Below the pieces are notes generated by a model. It was given only the letters and a program-made list of their open reading frames with translations. It searched no databases and had not been told where the DNA came from. The position numbers and the translations under genes are program-made. Below, piece after piece: positions 27,045-36,196 of a stretch of 64,000 nt of DNA. This DNA comes from an uncultured Roseovarius sp. (GTDB lineage Bacteria > Pseudomonadota > Alphaproteobacteria > Rhodobacterales > Rhodobacteraceae), in assembly GCA_947503145.1 (NCBI GenBank), contig CANNCP010000011.1:1-64000 (forward strand). Direction: 5' to 3'. Within the stretch, counting starts at the first letter, position 1; the number at the start of each line of letters is the position of its first letter.

Positions 27045-28495
27045 GTCTTTATCTCCCGCCAGCGCCGTCCATCCTTGTGCATCAGCCGCAGCGCGTCATC
27101 CGGCCCCGAACTGCCCGAATCATACAGGATCGGAGCACTGTCCGCCTCCTGCCATGCCTCGATGATCGGATCGACCCATTCCCAGGCCGCCTCGACCTCG
27201 TCGCCGCGCATAAAGAGGGTCTGATCGCCACGCACCACATCCATGATAAGCCTCTCGTAAGCATCTGGAAAGTCGCCGCTATCAGGTCCCAGCGCTTCGG
27301 CAAAGCTCATATCGAGCGGCACATCGACCAAACGCATACCGCCGGGTCCCGGTTCCTTGATCGTCACGCCCAGCTCGATCCCCTCGTTGGGTTGCAATCG
27401 AATCGTCAGGATATTGCGGTGCCGCCCGGTCGTCGCGCCGAAAATCGAATGCGGCGCGTCCTTGAAGACGACCGCGATCTCGCTCGCTCGCGCCTTGAGG
27501 CGCTTGCCGGTGCGCATGTAGAACGGCGTGCCTGCCCAGCGCCAGTTGCCGATGCGCGCCTTGATCGCGATGAAAGTCTCGGTACGGGTATCGTGGTTCT
27601 CGACCTGATCGCAATATCCCGGCCGCTCATCGGTGCCCTCATATTGACCGCGCACCACATCCTCTGGTTCCAGCGGGTCCAGCGCGCGGATCACCTTGAG
27701 TTTTTCGTCGCGCACCGCTGCGGGGTCGAATTTGGCCGGGGGCTCCATCGCGATGAGGCACAAAAGCTGCATCAGATGGTTCTGCATCATGTCCCGCATT
27801 GCGCCCGATTTGTCGTAATAGCCGCCGCGCGTACCCACTCCCACCGATTCCGCCACGGTGATTTGAATGTGATCGACATATTGGGCATTCCACAGCGGCT
27901 CGAACAGGGTATTGCCGAACCGGATTGCCATCAGGTTCTGCACGGTCTCCTTGCCCAGATAATGATCGATCCGGTAAATCTGGTTTTCATCGAAATGCTG
28001 CGCCAGTCCCTTGTTCAACGCCTGCGCCGAGGCCAGGTCGCGGCCAAAGGGCTTTTCCACCACAATTCGGCTTTCAGGGCCTGCGATACCGTATTTATGG
28101 AGACGTTCAGCCAGATCGCCGAACAAGCCCGGTCCGACAGAGAAATAGAACGCCTGTACAGGCCCTTCGCGCAGCGCGCCCTTCAGCGCCGGCCACCCGG
28201 TATCACCGCGCGCGTCCAGCGTGATATAGCTCAGCTGCTCCAGAAATCCCTCCAGGTTGTCGGCCGCACATGCATCGTTATCATCGAATTCAAGGATCGC
28301 ACTGCGCGCAAAGTCGCGATAGGCAGCGCTGTCCATCTCAGCACGCGCCGCACTGATGATACGCGCGTCGCCGCACATCTGCCCGGCACAAAACCGCCGG
28401 AAAAGCGCAGGCAGGATCTTGCGCCGGGCCAGATCGCCCGTGCCGCCAAAGATCACCAGATCAAACGGTCCCACCGGTATGACACGCGACGCCAT
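27041..28495 (-). CDS. zwf: Glucose-6-phosphate 1-dehydrogenase
   Basis: Oxidises glucose-6-phosphate to the lactone with NAD(P)+; 484 residues. The nucleotide-binding motif FGGTGDLARRKILPALF is near the N-terminus, and the substrate-binding/catalytic motif RIDHYLGKETVQNL is intact. ATG 28495 has GGGAG eight bases upstream; the track's GTG at 28504 overlaps that site. First gene of the zwf-pgl-pgi operon and divergent from the radical SAM gene across a 137-base promoter region. Confidence 0.95.
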   Translation of the reverse strand: MASRVIPVGPFDLVIFGGTGDLARRKILPALFRRFCAGQMCGDARIISAARAEMDSAAYRDFARSAILEFDDNDACAADNLEGFLEQLSYITLDARGDTGWPALKGALREGPVQAFYFSVGPGLFGDLAERLHKYGIAGPESRIVVEKPFGRDLASAQALNKGLAQHFDENQIYRIDHYLGKETVQNLMAIRFGNTLFEPLWNAQYVDHIQITVAESVGVGTRGGYYDKSGAMRDMMQNHLMQLLCLIAMEPPAKFDPAAVRDEKLKVIRALDPLEPEDVVRGQYEGTDERPGYCDQVENHDTRTETFIAIKARIGNWRWAGTPFYMRTGKRLKARASEIAVVFKDAPHSIFGATTGRHRNILTIRLQPNEGIELGVTIKEPGPGGMRLVDVPLDMSFAEALGPDSGDFPDAYERLIMDVVRGDQTLFMRGDEVEAAWEWVDPIIEAWQEADSAPILYDSGSSGPDDALRLMHKDGRRWREIKT

Positions 28496-28632
28496 CGCAA
28501 ACACTCCCTTTGCCTATCCGCAAGAGTAACAGCCGCCACCGCGTTCACAACTCTGTCAAATTCCGATCGATGGCTTTTCTTGCAACAAAGGACCGGGTAG
28601 GCGGGAAAGGCAACGAATAATCGGATGATACC

Positions 28633-29586
28633 ATGAAAGATGTCGCAGCAGGCGTCCCCAATGCCGGCAAGTTCCAGGACCCGCGCCGCACCGCCAATGG
28701 CGCGCCGCGCGCGCATGTTGCGCTGACCCATCCCGAAACGCTGTGGTTCAACACCGGCACACTGTGCAACATTACCTGCGCAAATTGCTATATCGAAAGC
28801 TCGCCCAGCAATGACCGTCTGGTCTACATCACCTGCGCCGAAGTGATCGACTATCTCAACCAGATCAAGGAGCGCGGCTGGCCCGTGCGCGAGATCGCCT
28901 TTACCGGCGGCGAGCCGTTCATGAATCCCGAAATGATCGCCATGAGTCGTGCCGCGCTGGAGCGCGGCCATGACGTGCTGATCCTGACCAACGCCATGCG
29001 CCCGATGATGCGGAAATCCATGAAGACAGGCCTCGCCGAGCTGGTGGCCGAATACCGCGACAAGCTGACCCTGCGTATCTCGGTCGATCACTGGTCCCAG
29101 GATCTGCACGACAAGGAGCGCGGCCAAGGCGCCTTTGCCCGCACGCTGGAAGGCATGCTCTGGCTGAAGCAGATCGGTGCCCGTATGGCCGTCGCCGGGC
29201 GCACCGTCTGGGGCGAGACCGAGACCGCATCGCGTGCAGGTTACGCAGCACTTTATGCGCGGCACGGCTTTGACATCGACGCGGACGACCCCGGCATGAC
29301 CGTACTTTTTCCCGAAATGGACGAAGCCATCGAAGTGCCCGAGATCACCACCGCCTGCTGGGATATCCTGAACAAATCGCCCGATGCGGTGATGTGTTCT
29401 TCCTCGCGCATGGTGGTCAAACGTCGCGGTGCCGATCGCCCTGCAGTGCTCGCCTGCACGCTTCTGCCCTACGATCCCGAATTCGAACTGGGCACAACCC
29501 TGGCCGAGGCCGAGCGTGACGTGTCCCTCAACCACCCCCATTGCGCCAGGTTCTGCGTTCTGGGCGGCGCCAGCTGCTCGGCCTGA
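28633..29586 (+). CDS. Radical SAM protein, function unknown
   Basis: A 317-residue radical SAM enzyme. The [4Fe-4S]-binding CxxxCxxC motif is CNITCANC, followed by FTGGEPFMNPE (the GGE SAM-contact motif) and conserved barrel strands. The C-terminus holds more cysteines (VLACTLLP; HPHCARFCVLGGASC) that could ligate an auxiliary cluster or metal. No substrate gene lies next to it: upstream is divergent zwf and downstream an M48 protease. It could modify a peptide, tRNA or small molecule; I do not recognise the subfamily. The 390-aa antisense ORF over it is a shadow. Confidence 0.88.
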   Translation: MKDVAAGVPNAGKFQDPRRTANGAPRAHVALTHPETLWFNTGTLCNITCANCYIESSPSNDRLVYITCAEVIDYLNQIKERGWPVREIAFTGGEPFMNPEMIAMSRAALERGHDVLILTNAMRPMMRKSMKTGLAELVAEYRDKLTLRISVDHWSQDLHDKERGQGAFARTLEGMLWLKQIGARMAVAGRTVWGETETASRAGYAALYARHGFDIDADDPGMTVLFPEMDEAIEVPEITTACWDILNKSPDAVMCSSSRMVVKRRGADRPAVLACTLLPYDPEFELGTTLAEAERDVSLNHPHCARFCVLGGASCSA

Positions 29587-29712
29587 GTACCGGAACACTG
29601 CGCCTTGTTGCAGGCCGGCATGCATTGAAGGGCCCGGCCCTTCACGCTGAAGGCCGCGTCATCCAACGTTCACCCCAGAGCTTTTCCAGCCAGACAAGAT
29701 CCGGAACACTGC

Positions 29713-29747
29713 ACTTCTTCTTGCTGAAAATATCCCCGCCGGAGGCA
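29713..29747 (-). repeat. CCTCCGGCGGGGATATTT-type dispersed element, copy 1
   Basis: Read on the minus strand this is GCCTCCGGCGGGGATATTTT followed by CAGCAAGAAGAAG. It matches 36711-36746 almost base for base in the opposite orientation. It lies in the 269-base gap between the radical SAM and M48 genes, which otherwise shows only a likely promoter before 29856. Confidence 0.65.
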
Positions 29748-29855
29748 GCCATCAGCAAAAAGCCTCTGCCCCCGCCGCCGGAAATCCGGGCCATCCGGGC
29801 CAAAGACGGCCCGTAAGGGCTGGATGAGGTCGCGCAGCGCCCCTATATATCTGCC

Positions 29856-30536
29856 ATGCTCAAGTTCACCCCCATCTTGCTCGCGCTGGCCTATGCGGTC
29901 ATCATGTACCGTTTCTCGGTCTGGCGCACGACACAAGAACTCAACCGGCTGTCGACAGAGCTGATGGACCCGATGCTGATACACATGACCAACCGTCTGG
30001 CCGCCGCGCTCGATCTGCCGCGTATCCGCGTGCACATCTACGAGATCGACCCGATCAACGGCCTGGCGGCCCCGGACGGGCGCATATTCATCACCCGCGG
30101 GTTCTATCGCAAGTTCCAGTCGGGCGATGTCAACGCTGATGAATTGGCCAGTGTAATCGCGCACGAGTTGGGGCATGTGGCGCTGGGGCATTCACGCCGC
30201 CGGATGATCGACTTTTCCGGTCAGAACGCACTGCGCACCGCACTGGCGATGGTGCTGGGCCGGTTCATCCCCTTCATCGGCCCCTGGATCGCAGGCACGC
30301 TGACCTCTCTGCTGGCCGCCCGGTTGTCGCGCAGCGACGAATACGAGGCCGACGAATATGCCGCCGCCCTGCTGACCAAGGCGGGGATCGGTACCGAACC
30401 GCAGAAATCGCTCTTTCGCAAGCTCGACAAGCTGACCCAGACGGGCACCGGAGCTGCCCCGGCCTGGTTGATGAGCCATCCCAAGACCGCCGCGCGCATC
30501 GGTGCCATCGAACAGCTTGAGGCAAAATGGGGCTGA
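29856..30536 (+). CDS. M48-family zinc metallopeptidase (membrane-associated)
   Basis: A 226-residue peptidase with an N-terminal hydrophobic segment that probably anchors it in the inner membrane. The zinc site is in VIAHELGHVALGH, and the third ligand is in the later SDEYEADEYAAAL segment. The active domain is compact, without the TPR tail seen in the M48 protein at 50276. Likely role is envelope or membrane protein quality control. The substrate is unknown. Confidence 0.85.
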   Translation: MLKFTPILLALAYAVIMYRFSVWRTTQELNRLSTELMDPMLIHMTNRLAAALDLPRIRVHIYEIDPINGLAAPDGRIFITRGFYRKFQSGDVNADELASVIAHELGHVALGHSRRRMIDFSGQNALRTALAMVLGRFIPFIGPWIAGTLTSLLAARLSRSDEYEADEYAAALLTKAGIGTEPQKSLFRKLDKLTQTGTGAAPAWLMSHPKTAARIGAIEQLEAKWG

Positions 30537-30636
30537 CAGCGTCACCTGATCAACGCCCCCGGCCATCTGCTTGTGATGGTGCGTGATCCAAGTAGCAGCG
30601 TGATCGAGATATCAACACCCGCGCAGAGTGCGGGTT

Positions 30637-31179
30637 TTATCCCACCAGCGCCTTGGCCAGCCGGGGCAGCCGCGCCTTCTTGAGCAATGCGCGCATCTCC
30701 CAGTCCCGCCCGCTCAGCCGGTTCGCCTCGGCCAGAACGACATCACCGACGCCAGCAACCAACTCGGGTTGCGCCTGCCATATCCCGTACAGGAACGCAT
30801 CCGGGTCGCTGCGCGACAGCCCTTCTTCGGCCAGCACGTTTCGCGGAAAATCCTTGGCGTTGAGGGTCACGATCAGATCCGCCGAACCGGCAATCGCGGC
30901 AGCCAGAACATGGATATCCGCCGGGTCGGGCAGCCATAGTCGCGCCTGTAGCGACGGTGGCACAACAACCTGCGCCGTCGGCCACGCGGCCTGCAGCAGC
31001 ACCGCCTCGGTGCCCGCCTGCGCGACACCCTCGGGGCCCAATTTGACCGCGGCGCGCTGCCATTCCTCGATGATCCGTGCCGACCAGAGCGGCGTGAACG
31101 CGCCTTGCCTTGCCGTGCCCAGCAGCATCTGCCGCATCACGGTGGGATAGATCACGCAGGTGTCCAGCAGCACCTTCAT
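30637..31179 (-). CDS. PIN-domain protein (probable RNase)
   Basis: A 180-residue PIN domain. The acidic residues expected at the nuclease centre are visible in KVLLDTCVIYP at the N-terminus, ARIIEEWQRA, and PDPADIHVLAAAI with IVTLNAKDFP later. It starts inside the stop codon of the upstream frame (ATGA). It resembles the PIN protein that, in related genomes as I recall, is paired with a PUA-type RNA methyltransferase (RSP_2648 beside RSP_2647). Here that methyltransferase is only a remnant. A VapC-type toxin role is possible, but no antitoxin gene is visible. Confidence 0.8.
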   Translation of the reverse strand: MKVLLDTCVIYPTVMRQMLLGTARQGAFTPLWSARIIEEWQRAAVKLGPEGVAQAGTEAVLLQAAWPTAQVVVPPSLQARLWLPDPADIHVLAAAIAGSADLIVTLNAKDFPRNVLAEEGLSRSDPDAFLYGIWQAQPELVAGVGDVVLAEANRLSGRDWEMRALLKKARLPRLAKALVG

Positions 31180-31370
31180 GGGCGAAAGAAAAGTGTCTTG
31201 AGATGACCGCTTTCGGCCAGCATGGGATGCATCGGGTGGTAACAAGAAGCATCATAGAGCCGCTCGCGCAGCGCCAGTGCGCAACGATCCGCGTCTTCGA
31301 GAATGGCAGTGCTGCGCGACGTCAGCGCCTTGGCACGCCGGTCGGTGACCAGTTCGCTGTCATACCCGCT
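31176..31370 (-). pseudogene. Decayed remnant of RlmI-like PUA/SAM-dependent RNA methyltransferase
   Basis: The frame ending at 31176 encodes three pieces that look like a class I rRNA methyltransferase with most of its body deleted. ELVTDRRAKALTSRSTAILE resembles the PUA-domain start, ALALRERLYDASCY resembles the start of the methyltransferase domain, and HPMLAESGHLKTLFFRP resembles the extreme C-terminus. No SAM-binding or catalytic segment remains. The expected first ~20 residues are replaced by palindromic repeat copy C. The intact PIN gene downstream keeps the normal ATGA coupling. The assignment rests on remembered family sequence. Confidence 0.6.
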
Positions 31371-31416
31371 AAAGCGTTCCGCCAAAGGCTGTGAGTCAGG
31401 TTTTTCAGGGAACGCT
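31371..31416. repeat. Dispersed ~45-bp palindromic repeat, copy C
   Basis: AAAGCGTTCCGCCAAAGG and GGTTTTTCAGGGAACGCTT form an imperfect inverted repeat around CTGTGAGTCA. It sits at the N-terminal break of the methyltransferase remnant, so the long track ORF (31176-31493) is the remnant fused to translated repeat sequence. Confidence 0.65.
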
Positions 31417-31479
31417 TCAGGAAAGCCGCGCAGGATACCGCGCGGCGAGGTTTTCGGTTTCGTGCAGATCACAGGCAAA

Positions 31480-31502
31480 GGGGACGGCATCATGCCGTCC
31501 CC
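31480..31502. terminator. Perfect 23-nt palindrome, probable terminator of the lipoprotein gene
   Basis: GGGGACGGCAT-C-ATGCCGTCCCC is a perfect 11-bp inverted repeat, giving at least a 9-bp GC-rich stem. On the minus strand it is followed by TTTGCC, a weak T-tract, 37 bases after the lipoprotein stop. It also overlaps the ATG of the track ORF at 31493, another reason to doubt that start. An operator role is possible. Confidence 0.5.
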
Positions 31503-31539
31503 ATACGCAATTTTCAGATAGGCTGGAAGGCCTCAGTGA

Positions 31540-32181
31540 TCAGATGCCCGACTTGTTAAAGAGGCCCATCACCCCCAGGCTGGCGGTTTGATGGCTGCCC
31601 GGGTTGGATAACTCGGCGCGGATCGCACTGGCCAGACGCTCGGTGATGCGCACTTTCTGGGTCTCGCCACGCTGTTCGGCGGCAATGGCCTGTTTTCCAC
31701 CAAAGGCCCTGAAGTCCGCCTCGATCAGGCGCGGCTCGGTCAGTGCCTGGCCTGTGGCCGGGTCCCGCAGTGTCACCTTGAATTCCAGGTCATGCACACC
31801 GCCGGTGGTATAGCGGGCCTTTTCTGTCAAAGCGTGAAAGCGTGTCACTTCGACGTAAAGCTCTACCGGAACACCGTTATCAAGGCCGGTCACGCCCTTG
31901 ACCATGGCATCCTGCACGATCTTCTGCACCTGCGCATGACGGTCACCGCGCGGGTCCTCGCGCCAGACGATATCGCCGTCCGGATAGTACCGGTTGGCCT
32001 CCGACACCCGCAGGGAACGCGGCACACTGACGGTGACGGTCTGAACATTCAGCAAAACCGGCGCGACCTGCGCGGGCGCTTCGAGCGGTGCGTTCCGCGA
32101 AGCGAATTCAGTATCGGCAGAGCCGCAGGCGGAGACCGCCAGGCCCATCAGCATCGCGGCAATGATCTTGATACGTTTCAT
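31540..32181 (-). CDS. Predicted lipoprotein, Rhodobacteraceae-type hypothetical
   Basis: A 213-residue protein with a lipoprotein signal (KRIKIIAAMLMGLAVSAC) and an outer segment containing EANRYYPDGDIVWREDPRGD. The charged middle and C-terminal half resembles small envelope lipoproteins conserved in this family, for which I know no function. ATG 32181 is favoured because GGAGG lies six bases upstream; ATG 32187 would touch the site. A terminator-like palindrome follows the gene. Confidence 0.75.
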   Translation of the reverse strand: MKRIKIIAAMLMGLAVSACGSADTEFASRNAPLEAPAQVAPVLLNVQTVTVSVPRSLRVSEANRYYPDGDIVWREDPRGDRHAQVQKIVQDAMVKGVTGLDNGVPVELYVEVTRFHALTEKARYTTGGVHDLEFKVTLRDPATGQALTEPRLIEADFRAFGGKQAIAAEQRGETQKVRITERLASAIRAELSNPGSHQTASLGVMGLFNKSGI

Positions 32182-32397
32182 GTCCATCCTCCAAGGGCGT
32201 TCTACCCTTCTCCATGCCAAGGAAGATGATCGCGAATTGCGGCGGGTTTTAGACGATTACAGATCATTCCGGTGAACATTGTGGGGCGGTGCGACCACAT
32301 TCCGGCACCGGGGCCAATCCACCGTGGTGCGCCATGCTTTCGAAAGATGACCACCACAGCCCTTGCAGTGCCAGGCATGCCCGCTGCACGGGTTCGG

Positions 32398-32667
32398 TCA
32401 GTCCCGGGGTCGCGACTTCCACCCGCCCCGGCGGCGCGGCGGCGCGGCGGTCTGCTGCCCGTCACGCAGCACCTGCGTCATCGGGTGATCGGGATTGTCG
32501 GACGCGTAACGTTCCAGCATCACCACAATTGCGGCCTGCGTGTCCTGATCATCGGGCAGCGACAACGCCCAGTCGAGAAAGATCGAACGGCACTCCTCGG
32601 GCACGATCCCTTCGATCTGGTACGATTCCCAGATCAGCCTTTTTAGGTCGAGCGGATCACGTTTCAT
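32398..32667 (-). CDS. Small conserved hypothetical protein downstream of glnE
   Basis: An 89-residue protein beginning MKRDPLDLKRLIWESYQIEG and ending in a basic tail (RRRGGWKSRPRD). It has no signal peptide or membrane segment. It starts six bases after the glnE stop, so the two are probably co-transcribed and translationally coupled. The composition looks like a real helical protein rather than a shadow ORF. Function unknown. Confidence 0.6.
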   Translation of the reverse strand: MKRDPLDLKRLIWESYQIEGIVPEECRSIFLDWALSLPDDQDTQAAIVVMLERYASDNPDHPMTQVLRDGQQTAAPPRRRGGWKSRPRD

Positions 32668-32673
32668 GCGGTC

Positions 32674-35478
32674 TCATTCCTTCTTCGGCGTCGCGGCCAG
32701 TGCGGTGTCGATCACCCATCCGGCCCGTTCGGTCACTTGTTCCAGCGCTTCCAGCAACGCCGCGGTATCAGGCTGATCCGTTTCGCGCAGGACGAACTGC
32801 CCCGCCCCACCAGCCAGATCATCCGGATTCAACGGCTTGTCTCCCAAGAGCCGCGCCGCCTGAAGCAATTTCGAGCAAAGCGCATAAGCCTCCGTCAGCG
32901 CCGCCTCGTCAGCGTCACTGAGCCAGCCGATTGCGACACCGGCGCACAATCCGGCCTCGGCGCGGCGCCCGGCGCTGCCCGACAGCAGCGCTCCCGCCTG
33001 CCCGATCAGCTCGATTTCCTGCATACGCCCCGGCCCCAGCTTGGTATCAAGCGGGCCAACCGGCGCCTTGGCCGCACGGATGCGCGCGCGCATCTGGGCC
33101 ACCTCCTGCAGCACCTTTACCCGGTCTCGCGGGCGCGCCAGCAGATCGCGGCGGAACGTTTCGACATCGCGTCCAAGTGCTTCATCCCCGGTGATCACCC
33201 GCGCCCGGGTCAGCGCCAGATGCTCCCACACCCATGCCTCGCTGGATTGATAATCGCGAAACGACGGCCATGCGGTAGCCACCGGCCCCTGATTGCCCGA
33301 GGGGCGCAGGCGCATGTCCACCTCATAGAGCCGCCCCTGCGCCATTGGCGCGGTGAGCGCGGTGATCAGCGCCTGAGTGAGCCGTGCATAATATGGCCGT
33401 GGCGTCAGCGGGCGCGGCCCGTTCGATCCCTCGACCCCGTCCGCATCGTAGATCACGATCAGATCGAGGTCAGACAAGGCATTAAGCCGCCCTGCCCCCA
33501 GCGATCCCATGCCCAGGACCACCGCGCCGCGCCCCGGCGGGGCGCCGTGCTTGACCGTGAATTGCCGCAGTACCTCGGGCCAGAGGGCGGTCAGGATCGT
33601 ATCGGCCAGGTCGGCATATTGTGCGCCCGCCTCGCCCCCCGAGATCAGCCCGCGCAGATGGTGCACACCGATGCGGAAATGCCATTCGCGCCGCCAGCGC
33701 CGCGCCGCATCAAGCCGCGCCTCGTAATCCGTCTCTGCCGCCAGCGTTGTCGTCAACGCCTCCAGCAACGTCGCACGGTCGGGCCAGGCGGCAAAGAAAT
33801 CTCCCGCGATCACCGCGTCGAACACGACAGCGTTGCGCGACAGGTATGTGGCCAGCGCAGGAGCGGTGCCCGCGATATCAATCAGCAGGTCGATCAATTG
33901 CGGGTTCGCCTCGAAAAGCGAAAAAACCTGAACCCCGGCAGGCAGGCCGGACAGGAAGCCGTCAAACGCCACCAGCGCCTCGGACGGCTGCGACGTGGCG
34001 GCCAGCCGTGACAGGATGTCCGGGCGCAGGCGGCGAAAAATCTCGACCGCGCGGGCCGAACGCAGTGCGGGATAACTGGGCCAGCGCGCCATGATCTCCT
34101 GGGGCAGATCGGCGACCTCGTCGGGGCTGGGCGGGCGCGGCGTCGCATCTGCGCCGGGATCGAAGAAATGCTCGATCATCTCATCCACTGCCTCCAGCCG
34201 CTCGGTCAGTTCGGCGCGCAGATCATCGGCGCCGCGTCCCATGAAGGCCGCCAGACGGTCCCATTCATCCTGCGATTGGGGCAGATCATGGGTCTGCGCG
34301 TCACGCAGCATCTGCAGCCGGTGCTCGACCTCGCGATGGAACCGGTAATGCCCGGTCAACACTTCTGCCGCCTCCTGGGGCACCCAGCCCTTGGCCGCCA
34401 GCAGCGCCAGACCCTCTTGGGTGCCACGCACGCGCAGATCGGCATCGCGTCCGCCCGCGATGATCTGCCGGGTCTGGGTAAAGAATTCGATCTCGCGAAT
34501 GCCGCCGCGCCCCAGCTTCATGTTGTGCCCATTCAGGTCGATCCGCCCCCCCAGCCCCTTGTGGGCGCGGATGCGCAGACGCATGTTATGGGCGTCCTCG
34601 ATGGCCGCGAAATCCAGATGCCTACGCCAGACAAAAGGTGTCAGGACCTCCAGAAACCGCAGCCCCGCCGCCAGATCGCCCGCCGCCGCGCGCGCCTTGA
34701 CATAGGCTGCGCGCTCCCAGGTGCGGCCCAGGCTTTCGTAATAGGTTTCTGCCATGGCCATCGCCATGCAGACCGGCGTGACCGACGGATCGGGCCGCAA
34801 CCGCAGGTCGGTGCGAAACACATAGCCGTCGCCTGTCCGGTCGCTCAGCAGCGCGGTCATGCGCCGCGTGGCCCGCACGAAGGATGCGCGCGCCTCGTGA
34901 AAGTCGGCGGGGTCAAACCGGGTTTCGTCAAACAGGCAAATGAGGTCGATATCAGAACTGTAATTCAGCTCGCCCGCGCCCATCTTGCCCATCGCCAGCG
35001 TGACCATCCCGCCGACGGTGGCAATGTCATCCTCGCTCGCGCCGGGCAGCTTGCCGCGCCTGATCTCGGTGGCTACGGCATCTTTCATCGCCGCGTCGCA
35101 GGCCAGATCGGCCAGGGTGGTCAGCGCGCCGGTCACATCCTCCAGCGTCCAGACACCGGCCAGATCGGCCAACCCCGCCAGCAGCGCGATGCGCCGCTTG
35201 GCCTGACGCAAAAGCGCGGCAAGCGGCCTGCCGCCCCCGTCCCTGCCGCGCAAGGCGTCAAGGACGGCGTCCCGGGCGACCTCGGGTTCGGCCAACGCGC
35301 CGGGCAGCCATTCCGCCTCTTGCTGCATCAGCGTGCGCAGGTACGGGCTACACCCTGCGGCCCCGTCGATCAGAGCGGCCAGATCGCCGCTGAACTGAGG
35401 GAAAAGCGCGCGCATTTCGGCCCCGTGCTCGGGCTCGAAGGGGCGTGGCAGGCGAGTAATGCGGGCAGCGAAATCCAT
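32674..35478 (-). CDS. glnE: Bifunctional glutamine synthetase adenylyltransferase/deadenylyltransferase
   Basis: Controls glutamine synthetase by adding and removing AMP in response to PII and glutamine; 934 residues. Two nucleotidyltransferase domains are visible. The N-terminal deadenylylation half has MGAGELNYSSDIDLICLFDE, and the C-terminal adenylylation half has GRLNALSDLDLIVIYD. Each is followed by a helical GlnD/PII-uridylyl-type domain. ATG 35478 (MDFAARITRL) fits the family better than the extended track start. It is divergent from the deacylase gene. Confidence 0.95.
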   Translation of the reverse strand: MDFAARITRLPRPFEPEHGAEMRALFPQFSGDLAALIDGAAGCSPYLRTLMQQEAEWLPGALAEPEVARDAVLDALRGRDGGGRPLAALLRQAKRRIALLAGLADLAGVWTLEDVTGALTTLADLACDAAMKDAVATEIRRGKLPGASEDDIATVGGMVTLAMGKMGAGELNYSSDIDLICLFDETRFDPADFHEARASFVRATRRMTALLSDRTGDGYVFRTDLRLRPDPSVTPVCMAMAMAETYYESLGRTWERAAYVKARAAAGDLAAGLRFLEVLTPFVWRRHLDFAAIEDAHNMRLRIRAHKGLGGRIDLNGHNMKLGRGGIREIEFFTQTRQIIAGGRDADLRVRGTQEGLALLAAKGWVPQEAAEVLTGHYRFHREVEHRLQMLRDAQTHDLPQSQDEWDRLAAFMGRGADDLRAELTERLEAVDEMIEHFFDPGADATPRPPSPDEVADLPQEIMARWPSYPALRSARAVEIFRRLRPDILSRLAATSQPSEALVAFDGFLSGLPAGVQVFSLFEANPQLIDLLIDIAGTAPALATYLSRNAVVFDAVIAGDFFAAWPDRATLLEALTTTLAAETDYEARLDAARRWRREWHFRIGVHHLRGLISGGEAGAQYADLADTILTALWPEVLRQFTVKHGAPPGRGAVVLGMGSLGAGRLNALSDLDLIVIYDADGVEGSNGPRPLTPRPYYARLTQALITALTAPMAQGRLYEVDMRLRPSGNQGPVATAWPSFRDYQSSEAWVWEHLALTRARVITGDEALGRDVETFRRDLLARPRDRVKVLQEVAQMRARIRAAKAPVGPLDTKLGPGRMQEIELIGQAGALLSGSAGRRAEAGLCAGVAIGWLSDADEAALTEAYALCSKLLQAARLLGDKPLNPDDLAGGAGQFVLRETDQPDTAALLEALEQVTERAGWVIDTALAATPKKE

Positions 35479-35557
35479 CCGTCCAGTGATACAAGCCGGG
35501 CCAGGCTGGTCAATGGCACACATGCCACATAAAACCACGCCCAAAGGAGAGCCGCAG

Positions 35558-36025
35558 ATGAGCAAGAGCCTGAAACGCGTGACCCGAGCCCTCGTCGATG
35601 CCGGTCTGGACTGCCCCCCTCAGGAGATCGGTCAGGCCACCACCGCGCAGATGGCCGCCGACCTGGTGGGTTGCGAGATCGACCAGATCGCCAAATCCAT
35701 CATCTTTGCCGGCGCGCAGTCAGGGGCAGCCATCCTCTTTGTCACGGCAGGCGGTGCGCAGGTCGATCCCGCCCGCGCCAGCGCGCTGGCGGGCGAAGAT
35801 CTGGGCAAGGCCGATGCCGCGCTGATCCGGGCGCAGACCGGCTTTGCCATCGGCGGTGTGTCCCCGATCGGGCACCTGACCCCGCCGCGTGCGTTTTTCG
35901 ACCCCGGTCTGATGCGATTCGACCGGATATGGGCCGCCGCGGGCACGCCCCGCCACGTCTTTGGGGCGCCTCCTGCCGAAGTGCTCCGCGTGTCGGGGGC
36001 CAAACTGGCGGAATTCACCGTTTGA
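35558..36025 (+). CDS. YbaK/ProX-family aminoacyl-tRNA deacylase
   Basis: A 155-residue single-domain editing protein of the YbaK/INS superfamily, which hydrolyses mischarged tRNAs in trans. Landmarks are AKSIIFAG (the conserved lysine), ADAALIRAQTGFAIGGVSPIGH and FFDPGLMRFDRIWAAAGTPRHVF. ATG 35558 has AAAGGAGA upstream. The specific substrate (Cys-tRNAPro, Ala-tRNAPro or other) cannot be told from sequence. Confidence 0.85.
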   Translation: MSKSLKRVTRALVDAGLDCPPQEIGQATTAQMAADLVGCEIDQIAKSIIFAGAQSGAAILFVTAGGAQVDPARASALAGEDLGKADAALIRAQTGFAIGGVSPIGHLTPPRAFFDPGLMRFDRIWAAAGTPRHVFGAPPAEVLRVSGAKLAEFTV

Positions 36026-36196
36026 TCCTATAGCGCGATCTTGTCGCCCCTCTTAGTTTGGTACCCACGTCCGCAGGGCTGGGAATTATGCTGGACATGG
36101 CACCGTGCAAGGAGACACTGATTTTCGCTGGAAGCGTGCTATTAAACTGATCCTGCGATTTTCGCCCCGGAACGCAAGCAACAAGGACCTGTGACA

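Noticed and set aside
28453-29625. 390-codon minus-strand ORF over the radical SAM gene
   Set aside because: The opposite strand has an intact radical SAM motif and a family-like sequence; this frame has no recognisable domain.
30637-31493. VapBC-type toxin-antitoxin module
   Set aside because: The upstream frame is not antitoxin-like; it reads as fragments of an RNA methyltransferase plus palindromic repeat sequence.
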